Below are positions 53,810 to 61,767 of a stretch of DNA of 64,000 nt, one piece after another. Both the position numbers and the translations under genes were made by a program. The stretch comes from Paludibacter sp. UBA6032 (GTDB taxonomy: Bacteria > Bacteroidota > Bacteroidia > Bacteroidales > Paludibacteraceae). Positions within the stretch are counted from its first letter, which is position 1; each line of letters opens with the position of its first letter. The notes under the pieces are model-generated. The model was not told the origin of the DNA. It ran no database searches and worked only from the letters and a program-made list of their open reading frames with translations. The DNA is taken from NCBI GenBank assembly GCA_002427885.1, contig DIZI01000008.1, positions 205,037 through 269,036 on the forward strand, given 5' to 3'.

Positions 53810-55042
53810 TTAATGAAAAAACAAATAACCCAACAGTATAGCCGCTGTGATACCAGCAAAATCGGCGAGTAAACCGCAAATGACCGCATACCGGGTATTT
53901 TTAATGCCTACCGATCCAAAATAAACAGCCAGAATATAAAAAGTTGTATCGGTAGAACCCTGAATAATGCACGAAAGTCTGCCTACAAAAGAATCCGGTC
54001 CGTTTAATTTCATAGCATCCACCATCATTCCACGTGCTCCGCTTCCACTCAGAGGTTTCATAATTGCAGTAGGTAAAGCTCCGACAAACTCAGTATTAAT
54101 ACCGGTAAGTGCCACTAACCATGTAATTCCATCGGTGAGCATAGTCATGGCTCCCGAAGCGCGAAACATGCCGATTGCCACCAAAATTGCGATTAAATAA
54201 GGTACGATTCCAATGGCTACTTTAAACCCTTCTTTGGCTCCTTCTATAAATGAATCGTAAACATTTACTTTCCGAAATGCTGCTGTAACTACAAACGAAA
54301 TAATGATGGAAAACAGAATGAAACTGGCGGCGAAACTTGAGTACAGGGCAATTTTTTCTTTTGGCAGCCCACTCAGGAAATAGATAATTCCTGCAATAAG
54401 AGAAGTCATACCCAACAAGGTTCCCATTATAGTTCGGTTGAACAGATTGATTTTTTGATAAATGGCTACACTTATTAATCCGGTCAAAGCTGCAAAATAA
54501 GTTGCCAAAACAATGGGGAGGAAAACATCAGCCGGATTAGCAGCCCCCAGTTGAGCCCTGTAAACCATTACACTAATAGGAATTAAACATAGTCCGGCTG
54601 TATTTAAAACCAGAAACATAATCATAGGATCGGAAGCAGTATCTTTTTGGGGATTAATTTCCTGTAATTCACTCATCGCTTTTAATCCCATAGGTGTTGC
54701 CGCATTGTCTAGTCCCAGTATGTTGGCAGAAATATTCATAAACATACTTCCCATGGCAGGATGATTCTTTGGAATATCAGGGAATATCTTACTGAAGAAT
54801 GGAGCTACCAAACGCGAAAATGAATTCAAAACTCCACCATTTTCGCCGATTTTCATGATTCCCAACCAAAGTGAAAGTACGCCGGTAAGTCCCAACGAAA
54901 TTTCAAACCCGGTTTTAGCTGAATCGAAAGTGGAATTTATTACATCAGAAAATACCTGAGGATTACCAAAAAATATTAATTGTACGACGGCTACAATGAA
55001 AGCAATCACTAAAAATCCGATCCAAATGAAGTTTAGTACCAT
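53810..55042 (-). CDS. SpmAB-type nucleoside-recognition membrane protein
   Basis: A 410-aa integral membrane protein combining two Gate (nucleoside recognition) domains, corresponding to a fusion of sporulation proteins SpmA (about 1-200) and SpmB (about 225-410). Around ten membrane helices are predicted. Marks include NISANILGLDNAATPMGLKAM in the first half and SGSGARGMMVDAM and QGSTDTTFYILAVYFGSVG in the second. The organism has no reason to sporulate; the transported substrate is unknown. Confidence 0.85.
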   Translation of the reverse strand: MVLNFIWIGFLVIAFIVAVVQLIFFGNPQVFSDVINSTFDSAKTGFEISLGLTGVLSLWLGIMKIGENGGVLNSFSRLVAPFFSKIFPDIPKNHPAMGSMFMNISANILGLDNAATPMGLKAMSELQEINPQKDTASDPMIMFLVLNTAGLCLIPISVMVYRAQLGAANPADVFLPIVLATYFAALTGLISVAIYQKINLFNRTIMGTLLGMTSLIAGIIYFLSGLPKEKIALYSSFAASFILFSIIISFVVTAAFRKVNVYDSFIEGAKEGFKVAIGIVPYLIAILVAIGMFRASGAMTMLTDGITWLVALTGINTEFVGALPTAIMKPLSGSGARGMMVDAMKLNGPDSFVGRLSCIIQGSTDTTFYILAVYFGSVGIKNTRYAVICGLLADFAGITAAILLGYLFFH

Positions 55043-55083
55043 GAAATCCGGGATTTAATTGATAATTTGATTTTGTTTGACCA

Positions 55084-55091
55084 CAAAAGTA
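55084..55091 (-). promoter_or_regulatory. Putative -7 element of the SpmAB-type gene
   Basis: TACTTTTG on the minus strand, 42 bases before the ATG, fits TAnnTTTG. It lies in the divergent region shared with nifA. Confidence 0.5.
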
Positions 55092-55226
55092 CATTTTTTT
55101 TTGTTTCGCTCATCATTAAAATGAAATGTTATTTGTAATGAATATATTTCAAAATTTGGATTGAGCTACCTGTTCTGAAGACAATATTGAGTTAAAATAT
55201 TGAAATTAAGAAGAAATTGCTGATTT

Positions 55227-55295
55227 GTTATAGCATAATGCTGCTAAAAGTCGTATATTTGCAGACAAAAGTATGTTATATAGCATATAATATGG
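55227..55295 (+). promoter_or_regulatory. nifA promoter with a repeated operator-like motif
   Basis: TATATTTG at 55254-55261 fits the -7 consensus. It is flanked by two related sites, GTTATAGCATAATG (55227-55240) and GTTATATAGCATATAATATG (55275-55294), the second near-palindromic. One site sits in the spacer region of the promoter and the other just after the expected start, a layout suited to repression. The cognate factor is unknown. Confidence 0.5.
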
Positions 55296-55319
55296 CAAAA
55301 AGAAATTAAAATAAAGAAT

Positions 55320-56888
55320 ATGGAATCAATTTGCAAGTATAATCGACCGGATTGTTATGGAGCAAAGGAGTTGGAATTCTTACTTGAACTTAGTTCTTTG
55401 TTGAGTAACAAGGAAATCGATTTGGATGAGGTTATGGGTATTATGGCTGCTCATTTAAATGCTGAGCGAATTATTCTCACTATTTTGAACCGGGAGAATT
55501 CAAGCATCGTTATTGAAGGTGCTTTTGGAATAACTGAAAGTGAGAAGAAGCATGCAGTCTACCAGATTGGACAAGGAATTATCGGTCGTGTTATCGAAAC
55601 GGGTATAACCATTCAAATTCCCAGGATTGCCAAATCTGCAGAATTCCTGAATTTGACACATGCACCCACGATTATCGATGGTAAGGATGTTTCGTTTATA
55701 TGTACTCCAATAAGATATAAGGATCAGATAATAGGAACATTAAGTTTCCATAAAATTAATTCAGGCGAAACTTCCTTAGAATACGATGTACGTTTGCTGA
55801 AAATAGTAGGTTCTATGATTGGTCGTACCATGCGTCGCAGGCAAGAATATGCCGAGGAACTGGAACTACTGGAAAATGAAAATAAAAACCTCCGGGTAGA
55901 GCTCAGAAACCGAATTATGCCGGATAGGATTAAAGGAAATTCAAGCAAAATGAATGAGGTCTTTTCCTTAATCGACAGTGTGGCGACAACAGATGCAACG
56001 GTTATGATCCGTGGTGAAAGTGGAGTAGGAAAGGAACTGGTTGCTGATGCCATTCATTACAATAGTCTAAGGAAAAACAAACCTTTTATCAAAGTGAATT
56101 GCGCGGCTTTACCTGAAAGTTTAATTGAAAGTGAGCTGTTCGGACATGAAAAAGGTTCTTTTACAGGTGCTACTGTTCAGCGTATTGGCCGTTTTGAGGC
56201 TGCAAATGGTGGCACCATTTTTCTGGACGAATTTGGAGATATTCCAGCTTCCACACAGGTGAAACTTTTGCGTGTTTTACAAGAAAGAGAAATTGAAAGG
56301 GTTGGCGGTACAAAAACGATTAAAGTAGATGTTCGCATTCTCTGTGCAACGAACCGCAATCTGGAAGATTTAATAACAAGAGAACAATTTCGCGAGGATC
56401 TTTATTACCGCATTAATGTTTTTCCGGTTTATATACCCGCATTGCGTGAAAGAATAAATGATATACCTGTACTGGCTGATTTTTTTATTGATAAATTTAA
56501 TAAACGTCACGGAAAGAATATTAAGCGCATCACCGCTTCTGCCATCGATACGCTGATGGTTTATCACTGGCCCGGAAATATACGTGAATTGGAAAATTGT
56601 ATTGAAAGAGCTTGTATTTTGAGCAATGACGAGGTTATACGTACTAACAATCTTCCTGCTTCGCTGCAAACGGCTATTACTTCGAAAACAATGCAAAGCG
56701 GGACTTTGGATATTATTTTGGGTAAAATGGAACAACAGATTATTATGGATGCTCTTATATTAAGTAAAGGCAACAGTGCAAAAGCAGCGGAGCATCTTGG
56801 AATAACCGAACGAATGATGGGAATCCGGATTAAAAAATATGAAATTGAACCCAAAAGATTTAAAGTCTATACCAAAGGAAAGGAATAA
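55320..56888 (+). CDS. nifA: NifA-type sigma-54 activator of nitrogen fixation
   Basis: Enhancer-binding ATPase that switches on nif promoters. The 522-aa protein has an N-terminal GAF domain (about 17-170), an AAA+ domain (about 205-440) with Walker A GESGVGKE (232-239), the sigma-54 contact loop GSFTGA (279-284; GAFTGA in most relatives) and Walker B TIFLDEFGD, and a Fis-type helix-turn-helix (about 480-510, NSAKAAEHLGITERMMGIRIKKY). The Cys-x4-Cys linker of oxygen-sensing NifA proteins is missing; C5 and C12 are the only nearby N-terminal cysteines. Location beside nif genes supports the name. Confidence 0.9.
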   Translation: MESICKYNRPDCYGAKELEFLLELSSLLSNKEIDLDEVMGIMAAHLNAERIILTILNRENSSIVIEGAFGITESEKKHAVYQIGQGIIGRVIETGITIQIPRIAKSAEFLNLTHAPTIIDGKDVSFICTPIRYKDQIIGTLSFHKINSGETSLEYDVRLLKIVGSMIGRTMRRRQEYAEELELLENENKNLRVELRNRIMPDRIKGNSSKMNEVFSLIDSVATTDATVMIRGESGVGKELVADAIHYNSLRKNKPFIKVNCAALPESLIESELFGHEKGSFTGATVQRIGRFEAANGGTIFLDEFGDIPASTQVKLLRVLQEREIERVGGTKTIKVDVRILCATNRNLEDLITREQFREDLYYRINVFPVYIPALRERINDIPVLADFFIDKFNKRHGKNIKRITASAIDTLMVYHWPGNIRELENCIERACILSNDEVIRTNNLPASLQTAITSKTMQSGTLDIILGKMEQQIIMDALILSKGNSAKAAEHLGITERMMGIRIKKYEIEPKRFKVYTKGKE

Positions 56889-56923
56889 AAAAATGTATTT
56901 TGCAAACAAAAACTTTTCGAACT

Positions 56924-57391
56924 ATGAACATTTCCTTTGAATATTGTGATTTTGAAAATCCGGTTCATCTGTCTGTGTTGACCGATTTATTGTACATCTA
57001 TATGATTGATCCTATGGGTGGTGTTCAGCCGTTAAATAAACTGAAACAACTCAGATTGGTGGATGGTCTTGCCAATCACCCTACTGCGCTTGTACTTTTT
57101 ATTCTTTACAATGGTGTGTTTGCCGGGTTGGCAGTTTGCTTTGTAAATTTTTCAACATTTTATGTGAAGTCCTATTTGTATATTCATGATCTGATTGTAA
57201 ACCCGGTTTATAGGGGAAATGGATTGGGTAAAGCGCTGATGAAGAAGTTGGAAGAGATTTCTATTGAACGCGGATATTGTAAAATTACGCTGGAAGTTCG
57301 TGAAGACAATGCTGTTGCACAAAATTTATATCGTAGTCTGGGATATGATGAGTGCCAACCAAAAATGCTTTTCTGGACAAAAAAATTATAA
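56924..57391 (+). CDS. GNAT-family acetyltransferase in the nif cluster
   Basis: A 155-aa N-acetyltransferase with the acetyl-CoA loop VNPVYRGNGLGKALMKKLE (about 95-113; RGNGLGK) and the C-terminal NLYRSLGYDE. The ATG at 56924 is preferred to a TTG at 56900. It starts 35 bases after nifA and ends 12 bases before the NifX-like gene, so it probably belongs to the same transcript. The substrate is unknown; a link to nitrogenase maturation is only positional. Confidence 0.82.
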   Translation: MNISFEYCDFENPVHLSVLTDLLYIYMIDPMGGVQPLNKLKQLRLVDGLANHPTALVLFILYNGVFAGLAVCFVNFSTFYVKSYLYIHDLIVNPVYRGNGLGKALMKKLEEISIERGYCKITLEVREDNAVAQNLYRSLGYDECQPKMLFWTKKL

Positions 57392-57403
57392 ATCTTTGGA
57401 AAT

Positions 57404-57826
57404 ATGAAAATAGCTATTCCCGTTGTAGATCTGAATTTGCATAAAAATCGCATTGCAGGAGGACTGAATGTGATTGGACAGATTTGCATTTATGACCTTG
57501 CCAAACAAGAAGGAGTTTGGATGAAAACACTCGATCTGGCTCCTAATATGGGCGAATTGCTGCCTGCGTTTGAACGCCACGAAATTTCAACAATCATTAC
57601 CCGTCAGGTTCAGCCAATGGCATTGAAAGTGCTCGTTAATAAGGGTTTTGTTGTTTATAAATCCATTGGAGATGAGTTGGAAACCAATATAGAGTTTTTA
57701 TCGGAAAACGGTCTGATTCCTTTTGATATGGAAGGAGCTATGGAGTTTGCAAATGCCTGCGGTGGTGAATGTAACGTTTGTACAACGGATTGTGATGAAG
57801 AAAAGAAAACAGAAGATCAATTATAA
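57404..57826 (+). CDS. NifX/NifB C-terminal-like FeMo-cofactor domain protein
   Basis: A 140-aa dinitrogenase iron-molybdenum cofactor domain (PF02579 type), with IAIPVVDLNLHKNRIAGGLNVIGQICIYDL at the N-terminus (IAIPV, residues 3-7) and the substrate-binding central part EISTIITRQVQPMALKVLV. Such domains bind or carry NifB-co or FeMo-co intermediates. A cysteine-rich tail (ACGGECNVCTTDC, about 117-130) adds four cysteines not typical of NifX and could bind iron-sulfur. It precedes a Nif11 gene by 8 bases. Confidence 0.85.
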   Translation: MKIAIPVVDLNLHKNRIAGGLNVIGQICIYDLAKQEGVWMKTLDLAPNMGELLPAFERHEISTIITRQVQPMALKVLVNKGFVVYKSIGDELETNIEFLSENGLIPFDMEGAMEFANACGGECNVCTTDCDEEKKTEDQL

Positions 57827-57834
57827 TAACCTGA

Positions 57835-58077
57835 ATGATGAGTATTCAAAATGCTATAAATTTTATTTCAAAAGTCGATTCTGATATCGATTTTCGCAAA
57901 TCATGTTATAAATATAAATTGCAGGGAGAACTTTTAGAAAATTTGAAGGTGCAGGAAATGGGATTTACAGCGGATGAAATTGAAGATGCATTTAATGTTC
58001 TCGAATTGAAATGCCAGACTTATGAGCAGGCAGGCAGAGTGAAAGAGGTAAAAGCCTGGTTTAAGTTATTTAGATAA
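57835..58077 (+). CDS. Nif11 domain protein
   Basis: An 80-aa protein that fits the Nif11 pattern: MSIQNAINFISKVDSDIDFRKS at the start, a helix, then EMGFTADEIEDAF. Two adjacent ATGs exist (57835, 57838). Nif11 domains were first noted in nif clusters and also serve as leader peptides of some RiPPs; here the protein has no double-glycine cleavage site or short core peptide, and no modifying enzymes are nearby, so a nitrogen-fixation role is more likely. It ends the nifA operon, followed by a terminator. Confidence 0.75.
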   Translation: MMSIQNAINFISKVDSDIDFRKSCYKYKLQGELLENLKVQEMGFTADEIEDAFNVLELKCQTYEQAGRVKEVKAWFKLFR

Positions 58078-58141
58078 AGTCATATCGATATTTTTCAATA
58101 ATTTATTAACAAGAAAAGAGTTATTCTCAAACTAAAAAAAT

Positions 58142-58172
58142 ACCGGTAGATTTAAATCCTACCGGTGTTTTT
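58142..58172 (+). terminator. Terminator after the nifA operon
   Basis: An 8-bp GC-rich stem (ACCGGTAG with CTACCGGT) followed by GTTTTT; an A-run on the left lets it also serve the converging minus-strand nif operon. Confidence 0.8.
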
Positions 58173-58257
58173 CCCTTTTCAAATTACTGATTCATTGTAA
58201 TTTTTCAATTAAATTAAAAGGCGGCAGATTGTTTCGTTTTTTGCTTTTAAAAAAGAG

Positions 58258-58704
58258 CTAATTATCAAACAGGCAATAGTCAATTTCTTCCATTCTCATT
58301 TCCACCCAATCCCTAATTTCTTGCAATCCATTAGACATTGCCTGTAAATCTTCAGTGCTTGGTGTTCGGTATCCGAAACCTTCAAGCGAACAAATAGCTT
58401 CAAATTTACCAACTAATATAGCTGTTTGTTTCATATTTACTGGTATTTCAGGATCCAGTTCCTTAGCCTCTTTGTAGAGTGAAATTGGCATATGATGGGT
58501 TGCATTCCAATCGTATCTGGCTAAAAGTGCCACAAAATATTTCTCTATGCTCATGGAAGCCAGATTATAAAGCATATCATTATCAAAACGTGTATTTTTA
58601 TTTACCAGACTTTTTTGGAAAGTAATTAAATAACTGTTTGCATATTGCAGGCAATCAATGGCTTGAGTCCGCATTTCTTTATCAGGGATTATTGTAGTTG
58701 ACAT
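58258..58704 (-). CDS. HEPN-like helical protein, last gene of the nif operon
   Basis: A 148-aa mostly helical protein, tentatively HEPN-like (helices with ANSYLITFQKSL and LYNLASMSIEKYFVALLARYD). No catalytic R-x4-6-H pair is evident, so an RNase role is not supported. Its start codon lies inside the end of nifV (16-base overlap), which implies coupled translation and co-regulation with nitrogenase cofactor genes. I do not recognise a named nif protein here; a function in nitrogen fixation is positional inference. Confidence 0.6.
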   Translation of the reverse strand: MSTTIIPDKEMRTQAIDCLQYANSYLITFQKSLVNKNTRFDNDMLYNLASMSIEKYFVALLARYDWNATHHMPISLYKEAKELDPEIPVNMKQTAILVGKFEAICSLEGFGYRTPSTEDLQAMSNGLQEIRDWVEMRMEEIDYCLFDN

Positions 58705-59900
58705 ATTGTTTGATTTTTATGTGAATAAATATCGGTGTAAAGAGCCAGCAATTCTTCTTTGGTAATGGCTCTTTTAAGTGCTTCTGCAGATGCTTTTACT
58801 CTTTGCAGCAAAGTATTGCAGACTTCATCGGTTGAAGGTAAGTTTGCTTTGGTTAAAAAATGCATGATAGTTGATTTACCACTATGCTTACCAATAAGAA
58901 ATTCTTGTTCGGTTTTTCCGATTTTGCTAGCGGAAATAAGTTGATAAGTATCCCGGTTTTTCATCAGACAACTTGTATGAATGCCACTTTCGTGACTTAA
59001 TACCAGTTTGCCAGTTATAGGTTTACTATCGTTCAACGGACGTTCTGATACTTTAGAAATATAATTGCTTATTTCTGAAAAACTTTGCGTAAATAATCCT
59101 GTTTTTATATTTTCACTATATTCCAATGCCATTGCAACTTCCTCCATTGCTGCATTACCAGCTCGTTCACCAAGACCATTCACAGTCGTACTTAAACAAT
59201 TTGCACCCGCTTTGTAAGCTGCCAGGGTATTGGCTGTAGCCATTCCCAAATCGTTATGAGCATGAATTTCAATTGGAAGTTCTTTTTCAATTTTTCGAAT
59301 GGAACTAACCAATTCAAATGTTGAAAATGGATTTAATAATCCTACAGTATCTGCAATTCTAATTCTCGAAGCACCTAAATATCTTGAAGCCGAAACAAAA
59401 TCTTGTAAAAATGATAATTCGGCCCGCGATGCATCCTGAGCACCAATTGTTACATAGTTGAATAATGGAGTTGCATATTCTATCAATTCTCTAAGTTGTT
59501 GTAATATCCAGGAAGTATTTTTTTCCATTGCATCCAATAATATACTTGAAACGGGGAAAGAAATATGAACTCCGTTGGTTCCTGCTTTTGAAGCTAATCT
59601 AATGTCATTTTTGACCGCTCTGCACCATGACAATGTTTTGAAATTAAATCCTAAATCACAGATAGCCTGAATGTCGTATATTTCATTTTTCCCCATTGCA
59701 GGCGTTCCAATTTCTAATTCAGGAATTCCAATTTTATCCAATAACGATGCAATCCGTATTTTTTCAGCTAGATAAAATACTACTCCCGGCGCTTGTTCGC
59801 CGTCGCGGAGCGTGGTGTCGATGAAGTATGGTGTACCCCTAACCCCTAAAGGGGAACTAATGTTACCATCTTCATTTTTATATTTCCGTATAGTTTCCAT
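58689..59900 (-). CDS. nifV: Homocitrate synthase NifV with repeat-derived N-terminus
   Basis: Condenses acetyl-CoA and 2-oxoglutarate into homocitrate, the organic ligand of FeMo-co. The 403-aa DRE-TIM enzyme has FIDTTLRDGEQAPGVVF (about 26-42), IHAHNDLGMATANTLAAYKAG with the metal-binding HAHND, and NGLGERAGNAAMEEV. Residues 1-24 are an extra leader; 15-22 (SSPLGVRG) come from a C4/G4 repeat. Placement after nifB and the ferredoxin separates it from leucine-pathway LeuA. It overlaps the HEPN-like gene. Confidence 0.92.
   Translation of the reverse strand: METIRKYKNEDGNISSPLGVRGTPYFIDTTLRDGEQAPGVVFYLAEKIRIASLLDKIGIPELEIGTPAMGKNEIYDIQAICDLGFNFKTLSWCRAVKNDIRLASKAGTNGVHISFPVSSILLDAMEKNTSWILQQLRELIEYATPLFNYVTIGAQDASRAELSFLQDFVSASRYLGASRIRIADTVGLLNPFSTFELVSSIRKIEKELPIEIHAHNDLGMATANTLAAYKAGANCLSTTVNGLGERAGNAAMEEVAMALEYSENIKTGLFTQSFSEISNYISKVSERPLNDSKPITGKLVLSHESGIHTSCLMKNRDTYQLISASKIGKTEQEFLIGKHSGKSTIMHFLTKANLPSTDEVCNTLLQRVKASAEALKRAITKEELLALYTDIYSHKNQTICQLQ
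59835..59857 (-). repeat. C4/G4 repeat read in frame in nifV
   Basis: Minus-strand sequence codes for SPLGVRG at residues 16-22 of NifV. It is an exact 23-base inverted copy of 59931-59953. The pair encloses 73 bases with the nifV start codon. Confidence 0.9.
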
Positions 59901-59930
59901 ATAATTTGATTTTTGTCAATACTAATATTT

Positions 59931-59953
59931 GTTCCCCTTTAGGGGTTAGGGGT
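59931..59953 (-). repeat. C4/G4 repeat upstream of nifV
   Basis: Exact inverted partner of 59835-59857, filling most of the gap between the ferredoxin stop and the nifV start. Confidence 0.9.
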
Positions 59954-59959
59954 TATTTC

Positions 59960-60268
59960 TTAATCTGCAATAGAATACTTTTCGCAAAGTTCGTCGTTTT
60001 CCAACGCATCAAAGATTTCATCAATAACAGATTCTGATTCAACGCCACCATACCAGAAGTTATTGGGGTGAATGACCATAACGGGTCCCTGAGAACAAAC
60101 GTTTAGACAGGCGGTGGTACTGACTGCAACGTCCAAACCGCGGTCCGAAGCTTCTTCTGAAATGTACTGAAGCAATGAGCTTACTCCTTTTTTGTTACAT
60201 GCTCCTTGAGCATCTCCGGCAACACGAAATGAGTTGCATACTAAAATGTGATAATCTGGCTTTTTCAT
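59960..60268 (-). CDS. Thioredoxin-like [2Fe-2S] ferredoxin
   Basis: A 102-aa ferredoxin of the thioredoxin-like (Shethna/FdxN-nif associated, NuoE-like) type. The four cluster cysteines are C11 (LVCNSFR), C24 (GACNKKG), C54 and C58 (TACLNVCSQGPV). Such proteins commonly lie next to nifB or nifV and donate electrons in cofactor synthesis or to nitrogenase itself. The gap to nifB (60269-60421) holds AT-rich DNA and a possible decayed C4/G4 repeat near 60299-60325. Confidence 0.9.
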   Translation of the reverse strand: MKKPDYHILVCNSFRVAGDAQGACNKKGVSSLLQYISEEASDRGLDVAVSTTACLNVCSQGPVMVIHPNNFWYGGVESESVIDEIFDALENDELCEKYSIAD

Positions 60269-60421
60269 AATGAATAATTTTTAATTAGTTTCACCTTAAT
60301 CCCCACTTTTAAAGAAAAGGGACCTGTAGGTCAAATTTAAATGAATGTATAAATAAAGAATTGAATATGTTTTTGCCAAACAGGCAATTGTAAATTGTAA
60401 ATGATTAAATAGTAAATGTTA

Positions 60422-61732
60422 TTAACCGCACCCTTGCGCATTCCCTTTGCAGTTACTTCCACATCTGAAGGCATCGGGTTTAGCAATGGAACGGATAGGT
60501 TTGTCGTTGTAAATACCTTCAAGACCTTCATCGATTAATCCTGTCATTTCCACTACCTGAATGCCGCAATCCCTGAGCATTGCTTTCGGATTTTCTCCAA
60601 CACCACTAATCAGAATAGCACGACAGTCTTTCAATGTGCGGGCTAAATCAATCCATCTACTGTCACTTCCTCCACTTGGAGGTGTATCCCGCATTTCAAC
60701 TAACTTAAACCCATTAGGTGTTTGGCGAAAAACATGTAGTGAAAATGCTTCACCCAAATGTTGATTGACCAATAAACCTTCATTAGTTGCTACTGCAACA
60801 TACGGACGACCTTCAGTTTCTATCTCAGAAGTGTTTGAATATTTCTTCAATAAAACATGTGTTTCGCTTAAATCTTTTCCAAGTAAACCTGCAGCGTCAG
60901 CTCTACAACGAGCACAATGACTCATTATTGGTAAGTATTCCGAAGCAAGTGTTCGTACTCTGAATACGGTTTTAGTGTCCGGCTCAATTAGATCTGCAAA
61001 ATCGGTTTCAGCCGTTGGAAGTAAAGGAATACAGTTGATAACATCAGCTCCGAGTTCAGCACATTTTTTAGCCACTTCAGGTATGTGATCTTCGTTTATG
61101 CCAGGAATAACGATTGAATTTATTTTTACGGTAATTCCTGCAGCTTTCAGTTTTGGAATACATGCCAATTGACGTTCCAATAAAATGGTTGCACCTTCGA
61201 TACCACGATAAACATGTTTATTGAAACGCACCCATTTGTAAACTTTTGCCGTAATTGCAGGATCAACAGCATTTATTGTTATTGTTACATGGGTAACACC
61301 AAGTTGGGCTATTTCATCAATATAGGGTTCGAGTTCCAAACCATTGGTAGAAAGACAGAATATTTTTTCGGGAAATTCTGCTTTAGATAGACGCATGGTT
61401 TCCAGAGTTTCTTCTGCATTTGCAAATGGATCACCGGGTCCTGCTATACCAATAACTGCAAGGTTTTCAATACGTCCATCTAAATCTTTGAGATATTCAA
61501 CAGCCTGAAAAGGTTTAAGTATAGAAGAAGTAACACCCGGTCGACTTTCGTTCACACAATCGTATTTACGGTTGCAGTATCCACATTGAATATTACATTT
61601 AGGTGCCACAGGTAAGTGCACACGTGCATTGGTATGTTTAGCTTCTTTATCGAAGCAGGGATGCGCTAAACCTCTAACCCCTAAAGGGGAATTTAAGCTA
61701 CTTTTGTCTTCTATATTCGTTGAAATTTTCAT
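60422..61732 (-). CDS. nifB: Nitrogenase cofactor radical-SAM protein NifB with NifX-like tail
   Basis: Makes NifB-co, the 8Fe core of FeMo-co. The 436-aa protein has the radical SAM cluster CNIQCGYC (C46, C50, C53), YDCVNESRPGVTS, and a C-terminal NifX-like domain (about 300-420) joined in one chain, ending in a short Cys-rich tail (CGSNCKGNAQGCG). The N-terminus carries an extra leader of about 24 residues; SPLGVRG (15-21) comes from a C4/G4 repeat just before the conserved HPCF. Between nifN and the ferredoxin. Confidence 0.95.
   Translation of the reverse strand: MKISTNIEDKSSLNSPLGVRGLAHPCFDKEAKHTNARVHLPVAPKCNIQCGYCNRKYDCVNESRPGVTSSILKPFQAVEYLKDLDGRIENLAVIGIAGPGDPFANAEETLETMRLSKAEFPEKIFCLSTNGLELEPYIDEIAQLGVTHVTITINAVDPAITAKVYKWVRFNKHVYRGIEGATILLERQLACIPKLKAAGITVKINSIVIPGINEDHIPEVAKKCAELGADVINCIPLLPTAETDFADLIEPDTKTVFRVRTLASEYLPIMSHCARCRADAAGLLGKDLSETHVLLKKYSNTSEIETEGRPYVAVATNEGLLVNQHLGEAFSLHVFRQTPNGFKLVEMRDTPPSGGSDSRWIDLARTLKDCRAILISGVGENPKAMLRDCGIQVVEMTGLIDEGLEGIYNDKPIRSIAKPDAFRCGSNCKGNAQGCG
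61670..61691 (-). repeat. C4/G4 repeat read in frame in nifB
   Basis: Encodes SPLGVRG at residues 15-21 of NifB, in the same reading frame as in nifV. Inverted partner of 61768-61790; the enclosed 76 bases hold the nifB start codon. Confidence 0.88.
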
Positions 61733-61767
61733 ACTCTATACTTTTATAATTGTTAGTACTATTTCTT

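Noticed and set aside
53810..55042. True sporulation gene
   Set aside because: SpmA/B-type Gate domain proteins are widespread in non-sporulating Bacteroidetes; no other sporulation gene is present.
57835..58077. Nif11 protein as a RiPP precursor
   Set aside because: No double-glycine cleavage motif, no Cys/Ser/Thr-rich core and no modification enzyme or transporter nearby.
58485..58510. TGGCAT...TTGCA as a sigma-54 promoter
   Set aside because: Spacing between the GG and GC elements is wrong and the site is inside a coding region. No convincing TGGCAC-N5-TTGC site was found in the nif part of the window; the operon promoter probably lies beyond the right edge.
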